Assembly (NCBI GenBank): GCA_902800045.1
Contig: CADCCZ010000003.1
Coordinates: 124,001 to 188,000 of the forward strand
Direction of reading: 5' to 3'
Source of the DNA: an uncultured Bacteroidia bacterium
Lineage (GTDB): Bacteria > Bacteroidota > Bacteroidia > Bacteroidales > ML635J-15
DNA: 64,000 nt
How positions within the stretch are numbered: the first letter of the stretch is position 1; the number at the start of each line of letters is the position of its first letter. This document shows positions 24,932 through 33,905 of this stretch, in pieces. Made by a program: the position numbers and the translations under genes. The notes beneath the pieces are model-generated. The model was given only the letters and a program-made list of their open reading frames with translations, ran no database searches and was not told the origin of the DNA.

Positions 24932-27598
24932 CTACTGAGCGCACACGGGCCGCACGGACTGTCCGTAGTCGCGGTCGTAGCTGTACATGCCGTAATTGCC
25001 CGAATCGAAGTCGAGGTACCACGCATTGCCCGGGGGGGCCACATAGAGCGACGACGACCAGTAGTCGCCGTAGGAACCGGCACCGTAGAGGTCACTGACG
25101 AAGCGTCTGCCGGCAGCGGGCAGGAAGATGGAGTTGCCGTTAGGTCCGGTGAACAAGCGTCCGTTTACTCCGTTCAAAGTAGTCCAAGTTACGGTACAGC
25201 TATTTTTCAACTCGTTCAGTTCTTCACTTGTAGGCATTCTCCAACCTGCGCCCCAGTTGGCGGTGGCTGCGTCATCGGAGGCCTCGAGGGTTGTAAGATT
25301 ATCGGTAAAACCGTTGTTGCCAAGGCTTGAATTGTTGCAATACTTGGTAAGTGTAGTAAAACTGCCATTGCAATACCTATATGTATCCCAGCTGTATGTT
25401 TCCTTGGTTGTTGTTTCGCCCCATGCATAGTAGTCGCCGTATGCAGTTGGATTGTTTGCACCGACATTACAGTTTGCCCAGAATGTACCTGATGGCAAGC
25501 CGAGGTCAACATAGCCGTAGCCATTCACATAGCCTGTAGGTTCGCTGTAAGAGGTAGAACTCGCGCGCACGGGCCGCACTGATAGTCCACTGTTGCGGTA
25601 GTAGCTGCCCATGACGTAAGTGTCCGAAAAGAATTCGAAGTCCCTCGCGTAGATCGGGTAGTCCGTATTATAGTAGAGCGACGACGACCAGTAGTAGCCG
25701 AGGTTCCCGTCACTGAAGAAGTCACTGTAGGACCAGAAGCCGGCAGCGGGCAGGAAGATGGAGTTGCGGTTTGGTCCGATGAACAAGCGTCCGTTTACTC
25801 CGTTCTGGGTTGTCCAAGTTACTGTGCAGTTACTTTGAAGTTCGTTCAGTTCATCGTAGGTCGGCATTCTCCAGCCAGTACCCCAGTTGGCTGTGGCTGC
25901 ATCATCAGAGGCTTCAAGGATTGTAAGATTGTCGGTAAAACCGTTGTCGCCCCAACTTGAATTGCTGCAGTACTTAGTTAGTGTTCTATTACTACCATTG
26001 CAATATATATATGTGCTCCAATCATAGGTAGTCTTTGCCGTTGTTTCGCCCCAAGCAAAGTAGTCTCCGTATGCAGTTGGACTGTTTGCGCCGACATTAC
26101 AGGTTGCCCAAAGTGTACCTGATGGCAAGCCGAGGTCAACATAGCCGTAGCCGTTGGTATAGCCCGTTGGGTCGCTGTAATCATACGCAGGTGTTGTAAA
26201 CGACAATACTTCTCCGTATGCTGTTCCTTCACTATTAGTGGCGTATGCTTTATAATAATATGTAGTGCTAGAGGTAAGTCCAGTGAGTGCTTTCGTATAG
26301 TTACCAGTTCCACTACCGCTCTGCACGGTTTGCGTAAGATTGCTGGAACTTGTGCCATAAAGGAAACCGCGGGCTGTTACTGTTGCTCCGCCATCGGAAG
26401 TAACATTACCGTTTAAAGTTACCCCTGTGGTAGTAACTCCTGTTGCTACATTTGTCTGCACGGTTGGGGGGCATACTATTGTCAAGTGCAAGGTTACAAC
26501 AGAATCGCAGCCTGCAGCATTTGTCAATGTAAATGTCGGCTCATTGGTGCTTGCTGTATAAGTTACGCCGTCAATCCAAGTATAAGTTTCGCAAGCGGTC
26601 TGGGTATCAATTCCTGTATTGCGGTTTATTGTCAAGTTCAGAGTTACAATAGAATCGCAACCAGCGGCATTGGTCAAAGTGAAAGTCGGTTCGGTAGTGC
26701 TTTCCGTGTATGTTACGCCGTCAATCCAAGTGTAACTGTCGCAGGTGGTCTGCTCGTCAATGCCAGTATTGCTGTGGTTTATTATCAAGCGCAAGGTTAC
26801 AACAGAGTCGCAACCGTTTGCAGCCACAAATGTTTGTTGATAATCACCATTTTCGGTATAGATTTCATTATTCCAATCGTACGAATCGCAAGCCGTAACT
26901 TCTACTTGCTCAGCCAGCGGTTGGCAATGGCTAAAGTTCAGAGTTATATCTTCGCTTGCCGTCTGCGGTTGCTCAACTACATTACTTGCTACAACTTCAC
27001 TGCCTATAGTTACGTATCCTATGTAATGCATATTGTCACCATTCTGGAACTCGTTGGCGGTAGTCAACTTTGCCGTAATACTGCCCGAAATGCCGGCGTA
27101 CTTTATGCTGCTTCCGCATCCGCTACCCATATTTACCATACGTATGGAATAGGAACGGTCGCCAACAACTGCATTTAATATATAGGTCTGTGGATTAGCT
27201 GCTGAAATGTCGAAGGTATGCACACCTGCATCAAGAGAACCTCTATAGTCGGCATACTGTCTGCCCGAAGCGACAAGCAGTTGCATACGCACATTTTCGC
27301 GTTGCGAGAGAGACAGTTCCACGCGAGTTTCGCAGTCAAACGGATTTGGGATGTTCTGCCCAAGCCCCTGAGTGGCAGCAATGTTGAGGTCGGTTCCCAC
27401 AGTACCACCTAGCACTATTATTGTGTCGGGATACACGACTGTTTCCATCCAGTTGCGAGAAAGGTTAATAACTGCAACACTATCCAACTGGCAGTAGCTT
27501 GTTCCGTTTAGCTGCCCTGTAAAGCGGACTGTGATTTCCTGCGAAAATACTCCCAAGCAGATGGAAAGCATGAGAAATATGATGTAAAATCTTTTCAT
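24932..27598 (-). CDS. Exported surface protein with two FISUMP-type domains
   Basis: 888 aa. Signal peptide MKRFYIIFLMLSICLGVFSQ. Residues ~75-165 resemble a T9SS sorting domain placed near the N terminus instead of the C terminus (NIPNPFDCETRVELSLSQ ... YILNAVVGDRSY). Next come three CDSY.W repeats (CDSYTWIDGVTYT), a fibronectin-like domain (VTTTGVTLNGNVTSDGGA) and two tandem ~185-aa FISUMP (Fibrobacter major paralogous) domains, each starting GYGYVDLGLPSGT.WA.CNVGA and ending SVRPV. The two domains are clear duplicates. No C-terminal sorting domain is present. Probably cell-surface exposed; function unknown. Confidence 0.85.
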   Translation of the reverse strand: MKRFYIIFLMLSICLGVFSQEITVRFTGQLNGTSYCQLDSVAVINLSRNWMETVVYPDTIIVLGGTVGTDLNIAATQGLGQNIPNPFDCETRVELSLSQRENVRMQLLVASGRQYADYRGSLDAGVHTFDISAANPQTYILNAVVGDRSYSIRMVNMGSGCGSSIKYAGISGSITAKLTTANEFQNGDNMHYIGYVTIGSEVVASNVVEQPQTASEDITLNFSHCQPLAEQVEVTACDSYDWNNEIYTENGDYQQTFVAANGCDSVVTLRLIINHSNTGIDEQTTCDSYTWIDGVTYTESTTEPTFTLTNAAGCDSIVTLNLTINRNTGIDTQTACETYTWIDGVTYTASTNEPTFTLTNAAGCDSVVTLHLTIVCPPTVQTNVATGVTTTGVTLNGNVTSDGGATVTARGFLYGTSSSNLTQTVQSGSGTGNYTKALTGLTSSTTYYYKAYATNSEGTAYGEVLSFTTPAYDYSDPTGYTNGYGYVDLGLPSGTLWATCNVGANSPTAYGDYFAWGETTAKTTYDWSTYIYCNGSNRTLTKYCSNSSWGDNGFTDNLTILEASDDAATANWGTGWRMPTYDELNELQSNCTVTWTTQNGVNGRLFIGPNRNSIFLPAAGFWSYSDFFSDGNLGYYWSSSLYYNTDYPIYARDFEFFSDTYVMGSYYRNSGLSVRPVRASSTSYSEPTGYVNGYGYVDLGLPSGTFWANCNVGANNPTAYGDYYAWGETTTKETYSWDTYRYCNGSFTTLTKYCNNSSLGNNGFTDNLTTLEASDDAATANWGAGWRMPTSEELNELKNSCTVTWTTLNGVNGRLFTGPNGNSIFLPAAGRRFVSDLYGAGSYGDYWSSSLYVAPPGNAWYLDFDSGNYGMYSYDRDYGQSVRPVCAQ

Positions 27599-27720
27599 TT
27601 ATCTAAAGTTAATAATTTACCAACATTGAACAAACAATCATTTTGTGCCTAAACACAATTGCAAAGGTAAAGAAAATTTACGATTTTAGATGTACGATTG
27701 AGGATTTTTAGGTTGCGCAA

Positions 27721-27796
27721 GTTTAACTTCGTTGAGAGCTTCGCCGTTCTGTCCGTAGGACACTTAAACAAACCAAGACGTTGCGAGCAACGTCTC
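27721..27796. repeat. Shared 30-bp repeat plus palindromes
   Basis: 27721-27750 is the reverse complement of 4653-4682 with one mismatch, linking this spacer to the 18-bp tandem repeat 23 kb away. It is followed by the palindrome GTCCGTAGGAC and a hairpin AGACGTTGC-GA-GCAACGTCT (27777-27796). The gap 27599-28356 otherwise holds an REP-like array and a pseudogene. Confidence 0.55.
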
Positions 27797-27917
27797 AACA
27801 TGGGATTTTTCAAATCTCTCAAAGCACAAAAATGATTTTTGCAATGCGGAAAAGGGGATTATTTGTTAAGTTTGCAAAAATATTTGGGAGATGGAATTTT
27901 CCTCAAACACCAATGTT

Positions 27918-28033
27918 GTCTGGATTTGCAATCCAGACGATATGAATATAAGGATTTTTAATCCGCTTAATGGTGTTCTGTTTTCGCATTACAAATGCTG
28001 ATATTCAAGCCTTTCGGATTGCAAATCCGAAAG
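27918..28033. repeat. REP-like array of four ATT-nnn-AAT hairpins
   Basis: Four consecutive hairpins with 3-nt loops are centred at about 27928, 27958, 27992 and 28022: GTCTGGATT-TGC-AATCCAGAC, GGATT-TTT-AATCC, GCATT-ACA-AATGC and CTTTCGGATT-GCA-AATCCGAAAG. Steps are 30, 34 and 30 bp. Stem sequences change in matched pairs while ATT/AAT next to the loop stays. Similar palindromes accompany REP-associated (IS200-like) transposases in Bacteroidetes, but no transposase gene is here. Confidence 0.65.
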
Positions 28034-28047
28034 GACAACGGATTGTG

Positions 28048-28200
28048 AATGTGGCTGTTACCCTAATCCATCAGGTAGATTCTGCAATGGGTAAATACAT
28101 TAAGGTATTGCAGGATAATTTTGCTAAAAATGGTGGGCTTCGGGAGAAAATGACAAAAATTAGGAAGGAAACAAGGTCTGGTGGAGATGGCGGCCTATAG
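28048..28200 (+). pseudogene. C-terminal remnant of a four-helix-bundle suffix-domain protein
   Basis: About 50 codons ending at TAG 28198-28200. The peptide NVAVTLIHQVDSAMGKYIKV ... NFAKNGGLREKMTKIRKETR matches, from memory, the conserved end of Bacteroidetes four-helix-bundle suffix proteins (..IHQ..YL......F...GGLRE.MT..R). The N-terminal four-helix part is missing and replaced by the REP-like array; the open frame upstream to 27970 only reads through hairpins. Identification rests on motif recall. Confidence 0.5.
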
Positions 28201-28225
28201 TGGCTATAGTCGCTATAGCCACTAT
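28197..28225. terminator. 13-bp perfect hairpin after the pseudogene
   Basis: ATAGTGGCTATAG-TCG-CTATAGCCACTAT. There is no T-run. It is either a decayed terminator or another palindromic repeat element, overlapping the pseudogene stop codon. Confidence 0.45.
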
Positions 28226-28321
28226 TGATGCTATTAGCCACCCAAATCCCCACCATTTTCCCTGCTCAACAACACCCTCAAAAAACCTCAAACAAATATT
28301 TTAAAACTGAAAATATCTTTG

Positions 28322-28329
28322 TAAATTTG
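28322..28329 (+). promoter_or_regulatory. -7 element of the methylmalonyl-CoA operon
   Basis: TAAATTTG followed by C matches TAnnTTTG, 27 bp before the mce ATG. The position where a -33 element is expected reads TTTT rather than TTTG. Confidence 0.45.
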
Positions 28330-28356
28330 CGCAAAAATTTTTAAAATATTTTTAAA

Positions 28357-28767
28357 ATGGATATATCTCACATAGAACACATTGGCATTGCCGTTAAGTC
28401 AATCGAAGAGGCTAAAAAATACTACGAAGGCGTATTGGGTCTCAAGTGTTATGCTATCGAAAAAGTTGTTGACCAGAAGGTAACTACAGCATTTTTCAAG
28501 GTTGGACAGACAAAAATCGAGCTTCTTGAGCCGATGGAGGCCGACAGCCCAGTTGGAAAGTTCATCGAGAACAAGGGCGAAGGCATTCACCACATCGCTT
28601 TCTGCGTAAACGGTGTTGAAAAATGCTTGTCGGATGCCGAACTCGCTGGTTTGCGCCTTATCGACAAGGCTCCGCGCAAGGGTGCCGAAGGCCTCAGCAT
28701 TGCTTTCCTCCACCCGAAGTCAACTTTCGGCGTGCTCACTGAATTTTGCGAAGACAAGAACAAGTAA
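28357..28767 (+). CDS. mce: Methylmalonyl-CoA epimerase
   Basis: 136 aa, VOC fold with two beta-alpha-beta-beta-beta halves. Metal ligands are recognisable in [20 protein letters not shown] and LTEFCE. It interconverts (2S)- and (2R)-methylmalonyl-CoA, linking the succinate-to-propionate route to the decarboxylase encoded next. First gene of a five-gene operon; mmdA starts 11 bp after its stop. Confidence 0.95.
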   Translation: MDISHIEHIGIAVKSIEEAKKYYEGVLGLKCYAIEKVVDQKVTTAFFKVGQTKIELLEPMEADSPVGKFIENKGEGIHHIAFCVNGVEKCLSDAELAGLRLIDKAPRKGAEGLSIAFLHPKSTFGVLTEFCEDKNK

Positions 28768-28778
28768 AAAATCACAAG

Positions 28779-30338
28779 ATGGCTTTAGAAGAAAAAATTA
28801 AAAAATTGGTTGACATGCGTGCCGAAGCCCGTCTGGGCGGTGGCGAAAAGCGCATCGAATCACAGCATAAGAAGGGCAAATACACTGCCCGCGAAAGAAT
28901 CAACATGCTCCTCGACGAAGGTAGCTTCGAAGAAATCGACATGTTCGTAACCCACAGATGCCACAACTTCGGCATCGAAAAGGAATCGTTCCTCGGCGAC
29001 GGCGTCGTTACCGGCTACGGAACTATCGGTGGCAGAATGGTTTATGTTTTCTCGCAGGACTTCACCGTAATGGGTGGTTCTCTGTCGGAAACCAACGCCA
29101 AGAAAATCTGCAAAGTTATGGATATGGCTATGAAGGCCGGCGTTCCTATCATCGGCTTGAACGATAGCGGTGGCGCTCGTATTCAGGAAGGCGTTACCAG
29201 CCTTTCGGGCTACGCTGAAATTTTCCAGCGCAACATCGAAGCATCGGGCGTAGTTCCGCAGTTGTCGGCTATCCTCGGTCCCTGCGCAGGTGGTGCTGTT
29301 TATTCACCGGCTCTCACCGACTACATAATCATGTCGGAATCGAATAGCTATATGTTCGTAACTGGTCCAAAGGTAACAAAGACCGTTACCGGCGAAACTA
29401 TCACCGAAAACGACCTCGGCGGTGCAATGGTTCACGCATCGAAGTCGGGTGTTGCTCACTTTGTGGCTCACGACGAGGAAGATGCAATCGACACCTTGAA
29501 GAGACTCATCTCGTATATGCCTCAGAACTTCAAGGAGCAGACTCCGCGCGTCGAATGCACCGACCCAATCGACAGAATGGAAGATGCATTGAACTCGATT
29601 CTTCCCGACAACCCCAACAAGCCTTACGATGTTAAGGATATCATCAGACTTATCGTTGATAACGGCGAGTTCGAGGAAGTTCACAAGGACTATGCAAAGA
29701 ACATCGTTGTAGGTTTTGCCCGTTTCAACGGACAGTCGGTAGGTATTGTTGCCAACCAGCCGTCGTTCCTCGCAGGTTGCCTCGACATCGAATCGTCGCG
29801 CAAGGGCGCCCGTTTCATCAGGTTCTGCGACTGCTTCAACATTCCGCTGGTAACTTTGGTTGATGTTCCTGGATTTATGCCGGGTAGCAATCAGGAATAC
29901 GGTGGCATCATCACCAACGGTGCAAAGCTTATGTACGCATACGGCGAAGCTACAGTTCCGAAGGTTACCGTTACATTGCGTAAGTCGTACGGTGGTGCAC
30001 ACGATGTTATGAGTTCGAAGCAGCTCAAGGGCGACTTCAACTACGCATGGCCGTCAGCAGAAATCGCTGTTATGGGTGCATCGGGTGCTATCGAAGTTCT
30101 CTACGCAAAGGGAATGAAGGAAATCGAAAATCCGGAAGAAAAAGCCAAATATGCAGCAGAGAAGGAAGCCGAATACAAGGAAGCATTTGCAAATCCTTAT
30201 CAGGCAGCCAAGTACGGCTACATCGACGATGTAATCGAACCGCGCAACACGCGTTTCAGAATCATCCGCGCACTTGCAGCTTTGGCAACCAAGAAGGATA
30301 CCCGTCCTAACAAGAAACATAATAATATTCCTCTATAA
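28779..30338 (+). CDS. mmdA: Methylmalonyl-CoA decarboxylase carboxyltransferase subunit alpha
   Basis: 519 aa from the ATG at 28779 ([10 protein letters not shown]); the open frame from 28746 overlaps mce and is rejected. Carboxyltransferase of the crotonase-like acyl-CoA carboxylase family: [19 protein letters not shown], a GGARIQEGV oxyanion-hole region, [12 protein letters not shown], and [15 protein letters not shown] in the C-terminal half. It transfers CO2 from methylmalonyl-CoA to the biotin carrier. With the membrane beta subunit downstream, a sodium-pumping decarboxylase is preferred over propionyl-CoA carboxylase. Confidence 0.93.
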   Translation: MALEEKIKKLVDMRAEARLGGGEKRIESQHKKGKYTARERINMLLDEGSFEEIDMFVTHRCHNFGIEKESFLGDGVVTGYGTIGGRMVYVFSQDFTVMGGSLSETNAKKICKVMDMAMKAGVPIIGLNDSGGARIQEGVTSLSGYAEIFQRNIEASGVVPQLSAILGPCAGGAVYSPALTDYIIMSESNSYMFVTGPKVTKTVTGETITENDLGGAMVHASKSGVAHFVAHDEEDAIDTLKRLISYMPQNFKEQTPRVECTDPIDRMEDALNSILPDNPNKPYDVKDIIRLIVDNGEFEEVHKDYAKNIVVGFARFNGQSVGIVANQPSFLAGCLDIESSRKGARFIRFCDCFNIPLVTLVDVPGFMPGSNQEYGGIITNGAKLMYAYGEATVPKVTVTLRKSYGGAHDVMSSKQLKGDFNYAWPSAEIAVMGASGAIEVLYAKGMKEIENPEEKAKYAAEKEAEYKEAFANPYQAAKYGYIDDVIEPRNTRFRIIRALAALATKKDTRPNKKHNNIPL

Positions 30339-30349
30339 ACCGTATTGTC

Positions 30350-30694
30350 ATGAGTAATATGTTATTAGCAGTCAACGCAGAAAACTGGGGCTGGAACGAC
30401 ACTTGGGCACTGGTAGGAATATGTTTCTGCATAGTTTTGCTCATCATGGCTTTCTTCGTGATTGTGATGACGCTTTTCGGCGTTGTTGCAAAGAGAGGTA
30501 AGAAGCAGGAGGCAAAGGTGGAAGCACCGAAGCCTGCTGCCGAAGCCAAAGCCAGCGGAAAAGTTGACGATGCCGACTATGCAGCAATCGCTGTCGCTCT
30601 GCACTTGTATTTCGGCGGCGAACACGACAAAGAATCCAATGTATTAACAATCAAGAATGTGTCACAGGTTTATTCCCCGTGGTTAAATAATTAA
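30350..30694 (+). CDS. mmdD: Decarboxylase delta/gamma membrane-anchor subunit (OAD gamma family)
   Basis: 114 aa. One membrane helix (ALVGICFCIVLLIMAFFVIV, residues ~20-45), a charged Ala/Pro/Lys linker, then a C-terminal domain conserved in these subunits (DDADYAAIAVALHLYFGGEHDK ... SPWLNN). It holds the carboxyltransferase and biotin protein to the membrane pump. It lies between mmdA and the biotin carrier, 4 bp before the latter. Confidence 0.88.
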   Translation: MSNMLLAVNAENWGWNDTWALVGICFCIVLLIMAFFVIVMTLFGVVAKRGKKQEAKVEAPKPAAEAKASGKVDDADYAAIAVALHLYFGGEHDKESNVLTIKNVSQVYSPWLNN

Positions 30695-30698
30695 GGAA

Positions 30699-31124
30699 AT
30701 GAAAAAGTACAATCTTACAATAGAAGGTAAAAAGTACGCTGTCGAAGTTGATGTAAACGACACCATTGCAAATGTAAAGGTAAACGACAAGTCGTACACA
30801 GTAGAAATAGAGAAGGAAAAGGAACCGCAGATAGCAAAGGTTGCCAAGCCGACTCCAAAGCCTGCAGCAGCATCGGCTCCGAAACCAGCAGCACCTGCTA
30901 CAGCAGCATCGGCATCGGCAATAAAGGCTCCGTTGCCAGGCAATGTAGTTAAGATTTTGGTATCGGCAGGCCAGGCTGTAAAGCGTGGCGACACTCTGCT
31001 CGTAATGGAAGCCATGAAGATGGAAAACAACATTATGGCAGAAAAGGACGGTACTGTAAAGGCTGTTTATGTTGAGGTCGGCAGAACTGTTGCCCTCGGC
31101 GATGCACTTGTTGAAATCGAATAA
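30699..31124 (+). CDS. mmdC: Biotin carboxyl carrier subunit of methylmalonyl-CoA decarboxylase
   Basis: 141 aa. N-terminal barrel (KKYNLTIEGKKYAVEVDV), a flexible Ala/Pro/Lys linker (residues ~50-72), and a C-terminal biotinyl domain with the attachment motif EAMKMEN; Lys107 is the biotinylated residue. It shuttles carboxyl-biotin from MmdA to MmdB. Confidence 0.94.
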   Translation: MKKYNLTIEGKKYAVEVDVNDTIANVKVNDKSYTVEIEKEKEPQIAKVAKPTPKPAAASAPKPAAPATAASASAIKAPLPGNVVKILVSAGQAVKRGDTLLVMEAMKMENNIMAEKDGTVKAVYVEVGRTVALGDALVEIE

Positions 31125-31139
31125 CGAACCTAAAAAAGT

Positions 31140-32576
31140 ATGATTATGGATATTTTAAAGAAAAGTCTGCTTGTCGGGTTCGTATTCCTGATTTCGATGC
31201 TGGCTTCTCCAAATATTTTCGCACAGGACAAAACCGATGGCGAAAATCAGGAAGTTTCAGCAACTACAGGAGCTACAGTCCAGAATGCAGACTCGGTGGC
31301 AACCACAACTTGCCCCGAAAATGTTGAAAATCAAACAGAGCCAGCAGAAGAAACCATTGCTGAACCAGTAGAGGAAACTGATGATTCGGCTTGGGGTAAA
31401 ATCGTAAAGTTCTGCAAGACCAGCGGTATAGCAGGATTGGGCGAAAACTGGAAGGCAATCATCATGTTGCTTATCAGCTGCCTGCTCATTTATCTTGCAA
31501 TTGCAAAGCAGTACGAACCGCTTTTGCTTCTCCCGATAGCATTCGGTATGCTGTTGTCGAACTTGCCTGGCGCAGAAATGTACCACAGCGAACTCTGGTC
31601 GAATTTCCTCGATGAGAATAGCCCAGCTTACCACAGCTACGGCACAATCCTGAAGGAAGGCGGTATGCTTGACATCATCTATATGGGCGTTAAGTTGGGT
31701 CTTTACCCGTGCTTAATATTTATAGGTATAGGCGCAATGACCGACTTCGGTCCGCTGATTGCAAACCCGAAGAGCCTTCTGCTCGGTGCTGCAGCACAGT
31801 TCGGTATCTTCATTACCTTCCTCTGCGCAGTAGCAATAGGTTTCGCACCAAACGAGGCTGGTTCAATAGGTATCATCGGTGGTGCCGACGGTCCTACGGC
31901 AATCTTCCTCACATCGAAGCTTGCTCCGGATTTGCTCGGTCCTATAGCAATCGCTGCTTACTCCTACATGGCTTTGATTCCTGTAATCCAACCGCCTATC
32001 ATGAAGGCTCTCACAACCAAGAAGGAACGCCAGATTACAATGAAGCAACTCAGGGATGTAAGCAAGAAGGAAAAAATCGTTTTCCCGATTGTAATTACCA
32101 TGATTGCAGTTCTTATAGTTCCGTCGGCAGCATCGCTTATCGGCTGCTTGATGTTCGGAAACTTGCTTAAGGAATGCGGTGTAACCGAAAGACTTAGCAA
32201 GACCGTACAGAACGAACTTATGAACATAGTAACCGTATTCCTCGGAATTTCGGTTGGTGCAACTGCAGTAGCAGGTTCGTTCCTTACTCTCAAGACCATC
32301 GAAATCGTTATCATCGGTGTTGTTGCATTCAGCTTCAGTACTGCAGGTGGCGTATTGATGGCGAAGTTCATGAACCTTTTCCTCAAGGAAAAAATCAATC
32401 CGCTTATCGGTTCGGCAGGCGTTTCGGCAGTTCCAATGGCAGCCCGCGTTTCGCAGACCGTAGGTCAGAAGGAAAACCCAAGCAACTTCCTCCTCATGCA
32501 CGCAATGGGACCGAATGTTGCTGGCGTATTAGGCTCGGCAATCGCAGCCGGTCTGTTGTTGAGCTTCCTCGGATAA
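31140..32576 (+). CDS. mmdB: Sodium-pumping decarboxylase beta subunit, with an N-terminal exported extension
   Basis: 478 aa. The conserved membrane core (from about residue 95) has [34 protein letters not shown] (with the conserved Asp), and [16 protein letters not shown]. It decarboxylates carboxybiotin and exports Na+. The first ~90 residues are extra: a signal-peptide-like helix ([20 protein letters not shown]) and an acidic Thr/Glu/Pro-rich stretch. An ATG two codons later is an alternative start. Last gene of the operon, followed by a strong terminator. Confidence 0.93.
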   Translation: MIMDILKKSLLVGFVFLISMLASPNIFAQDKTDGENQEVSATTGATVQNADSVATTTCPENVENQTEPAEETIAEPVEETDDSAWGKIVKFCKTSGIAGLGENWKAIIMLLISCLLIYLAIAKQYEPLLLLPIAFGMLLSNLPGAEMYHSELWSNFLDENSPAYHSYGTILKEGGMLDIIYMGVKLGLYPCLIFIGIGAMTDFGPLIANPKSLLLGAAAQFGIFITFLCAVAIGFAPNEAGSIGIIGGADGPTAIFLTSKLAPDLLGPIAIAAYSYMALIPVIQPPIMKALTTKKERQITMKQLRDVSKKEKIVFPIVITMIAVLIVPSAASLIGCLMFGNLLKECGVTERLSKTVQNELMNIVTVFLGISVGATAVAGSFLTLKTIEIVIIGVVAFSFSTAGGVLMAKFMNLFLKEKINPLIGSAGVSAVPMAARVSQTVGQKENPSNFLLMHAMGPNVAGVLGSAIAAGLLLSFLG

Positions 32577-32593
32577 TTGAGAATACCAACAAT

Positions 32594-32629
32594 AAAAAAA
32601 TAGGGACATTTCGATGTCCCTATTTTTTT
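32594..32629. terminator. Bidirectional terminator between mmdB and the ATP-grasp gene
   Basis: Perfect stem AAAAAAATAGGGACAT / ATGTCCCTATTTTTTT with loop TTCG. It has A- and T-runs on both sides, so it serves both converging operons. Confidence 0.9.
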
Positions 32630-32645
32630 GTCTTATCATCAGCGG

Positions 32646-33635
32646 TTATCGCTCCATCTTTGCCAGATTCTTGGCAATAACCTTTGAAATGTCATACTCT
32701 GTAACAATCTCAATCCACAGCCACTGCCCGTTGGGATTGCACTCGAGGAAAACGTATTTATCGTCGGGGGTGACGATAAAGTCGAAGCAACCGAAATTGA
32801 GTTTCATACGCTTCAGAAACTTACGGCAGAAATCCGAAACAAAATCTGGAATTTCCACAATTTCGTGCTTCAGGTCGTGCTCGTAGCCCTGCCGCCAGTC
32901 GATTTTACCTGTGGTTTCCGACTGCAACTGCGAATCTATCTTGCAGGCAATCACATCGTCGCACACGACCGTAATGCGCAGTTCGTACTTCTTGTCAATA
33001 TAGTTCTGGACAAAGCTTACAGTCTGCGAAAAGGCCTCGTCGGGCTGACTTTCGAGGTCGCTGCTTTTGATTCGCTGCGAAAAGAACACATACTCCTTGT
33101 CGCCACCGAGGAAAAGCCCACTATCGACAATCGACTTGAGCGAAATGTACTCGTAGTTACGTGCGAACTTCAGCACCGCATCCTTGGTATTTGCAAAACT
33201 GGTGTCGGGAGTAGGCATTCCGAGCGAACGGGCAACCTGCAACTGCAGCATCTTGGAATCGGCCGGGCGGTCTTCCACAATGCTACCGATTGAAAAAATA
33301 TCTTTCGTGTAGTAGCGCAAAAAAGCGAGAAAACCGCGAGCCTCGTCGAGGTTATGGCGGTTTATCTCGTCATGTTCGTTAACCACCGGCAACTCCGACG
33401 GAACCAGGGCGCGACGGTCCCATACCGCCGTAATCTCATGTCCGAAAAGTTGCAGATCGTTCTTTATGTTTCTTATGCGGAAATCGACACCCCTGTCATC
33501 GCACCACCATTCAAACTCGTAGTCGGTAAGAATACACTCGGTGTTGAGCCTGAATACCGGGACATTCCACTCGTTCAGGTACTTGATGACATTGGTAGGA
33601 TGAGTGTCCTCCTTATTTGTGTAAATAAGAATCAT
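32646..33635 (-). CDS. ATP-grasp peptide ligase, graspetide-synthetase-like
   Basis: 329 aa. N-terminal pre-ATP-grasp domain (MILIYTNKEDTHPTNVIKYL), then an ATP-grasp core with LKSIVDSG, ELRITVVCDDVIACKI, the catalytic-loop region KLNFGCFDFIVTPDDKYVFLE, and the Mg-binding CNPNGQWLW. This NPNGQW ending is characteristic of MvdD/GwsG-type ligases that form side-chain ester or amide links in precursor peptides. It lies 9 bp after an 82-aa candidate precursor. Expected role: macrocycle formation between Thr/Ser/Lys and Asp/Glu side chains. No SPASM radical-SAM partner, protease or transporter is adjacent. Confidence 0.8.
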   Translation of the reverse strand: MILIYTNKEDTHPTNVIKYLNEWNVPVFRLNTECILTDYEFEWWCDDRGVDFRIRNIKNDLQLFGHEITAVWDRRALVPSELPVVNEHDEINRHNLDEARGFLAFLRYYTKDIFSIGSIVEDRPADSKMLQLQVARSLGMPTPDTSFANTKDAVLKFARNYEYISLKSIVDSGLFLGGDKEYVFFSQRIKSSDLESQPDEAFSQTVSFVQNYIDKKYELRITVVCDDVIACKIDSQLQSETTGKIDWRQGYEHDLKHEIVEIPDFVSDFCRKFLKRMKLNFGCFDFIVTPDDKYVFLECNPNGQWLWIEIVTEYDISKVIAKNLAKMER

Positions 33636-33644
33636 CGCACGCGA

Positions 33645-33893
33645 TTAGAACCACATGTGACGATTGTTCTTGGTGTCGTCGATTTCGTTCTTTGCATCAA
33701 CGCCTACATATTCACCACCCTTGTGTGTGCTAGGGTGACGAAGGCTGCGGGTGCTGGTGATTGTCATTTCGTATGTTACCTGATTTGCATCATCGTATGA
33801 GAATTCGGTTGGAACATACTCAACTATGTCGGTAGGAACTACGAAATTCATCAACAATGGCATTATCTGACTGTTCTGATTATATGCTTTCAT
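33645..33893 (-). CDS. Candidate graspetide precursor peptide
   Basis: 82 aa. The leader-like N half contains MPLLMNFVVP (residues 11-20), which resembles the P-F-F-x-x-F-L helix that graspetide ligases recognise in microviridin leaders. The C-terminal half (about 46-82) is rich in both acceptor and donor side chains: ITSTRSLRHPSTHKGGEYVG, then VDAKNEIDDTKNNRHMWF. It is hydrophilic, has no signal peptide, and no other family is recognised. It is packed 12 bp after the TerB-like gene and 9 bp before the ATP-grasp gene. The assignment is by context and composition. Confidence 0.6.
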   Translation of the reverse strand: MKAYNQNSQIMPLLMNFVVPTDIVEYVPTEFSYDDANQVTYEMTITSTRSLRHPSTHKGGEYVGVDAKNEIDDTKNNRHMWF

Positions 33894-33905
33894 ACCAATA
33901 ATTTT

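Noticed and set aside
24717-25022. 101-aa minus-strand open frame overlapping the FISUMP stop
   Set aside because: It is out of frame with the FISUMP gene, crosses its terminator and has an Arg-rich shadow-like composition.
27970-28200. Full 76-aa gene starting at 27970
   Set aside because: The first ~26 codons translate REP-like hairpins. Only the last ~50 codons resemble a protein family, so it is listed as a pseudogene remnant.
28779-30338. Propionyl-CoA carboxylase beta chain
   Set aside because: No biotin carboxylase gene is present, while a decarboxylase membrane pump subunit and gamma/delta anchor are in the operon, so methylmalonyl-CoA decarboxylase fits better.
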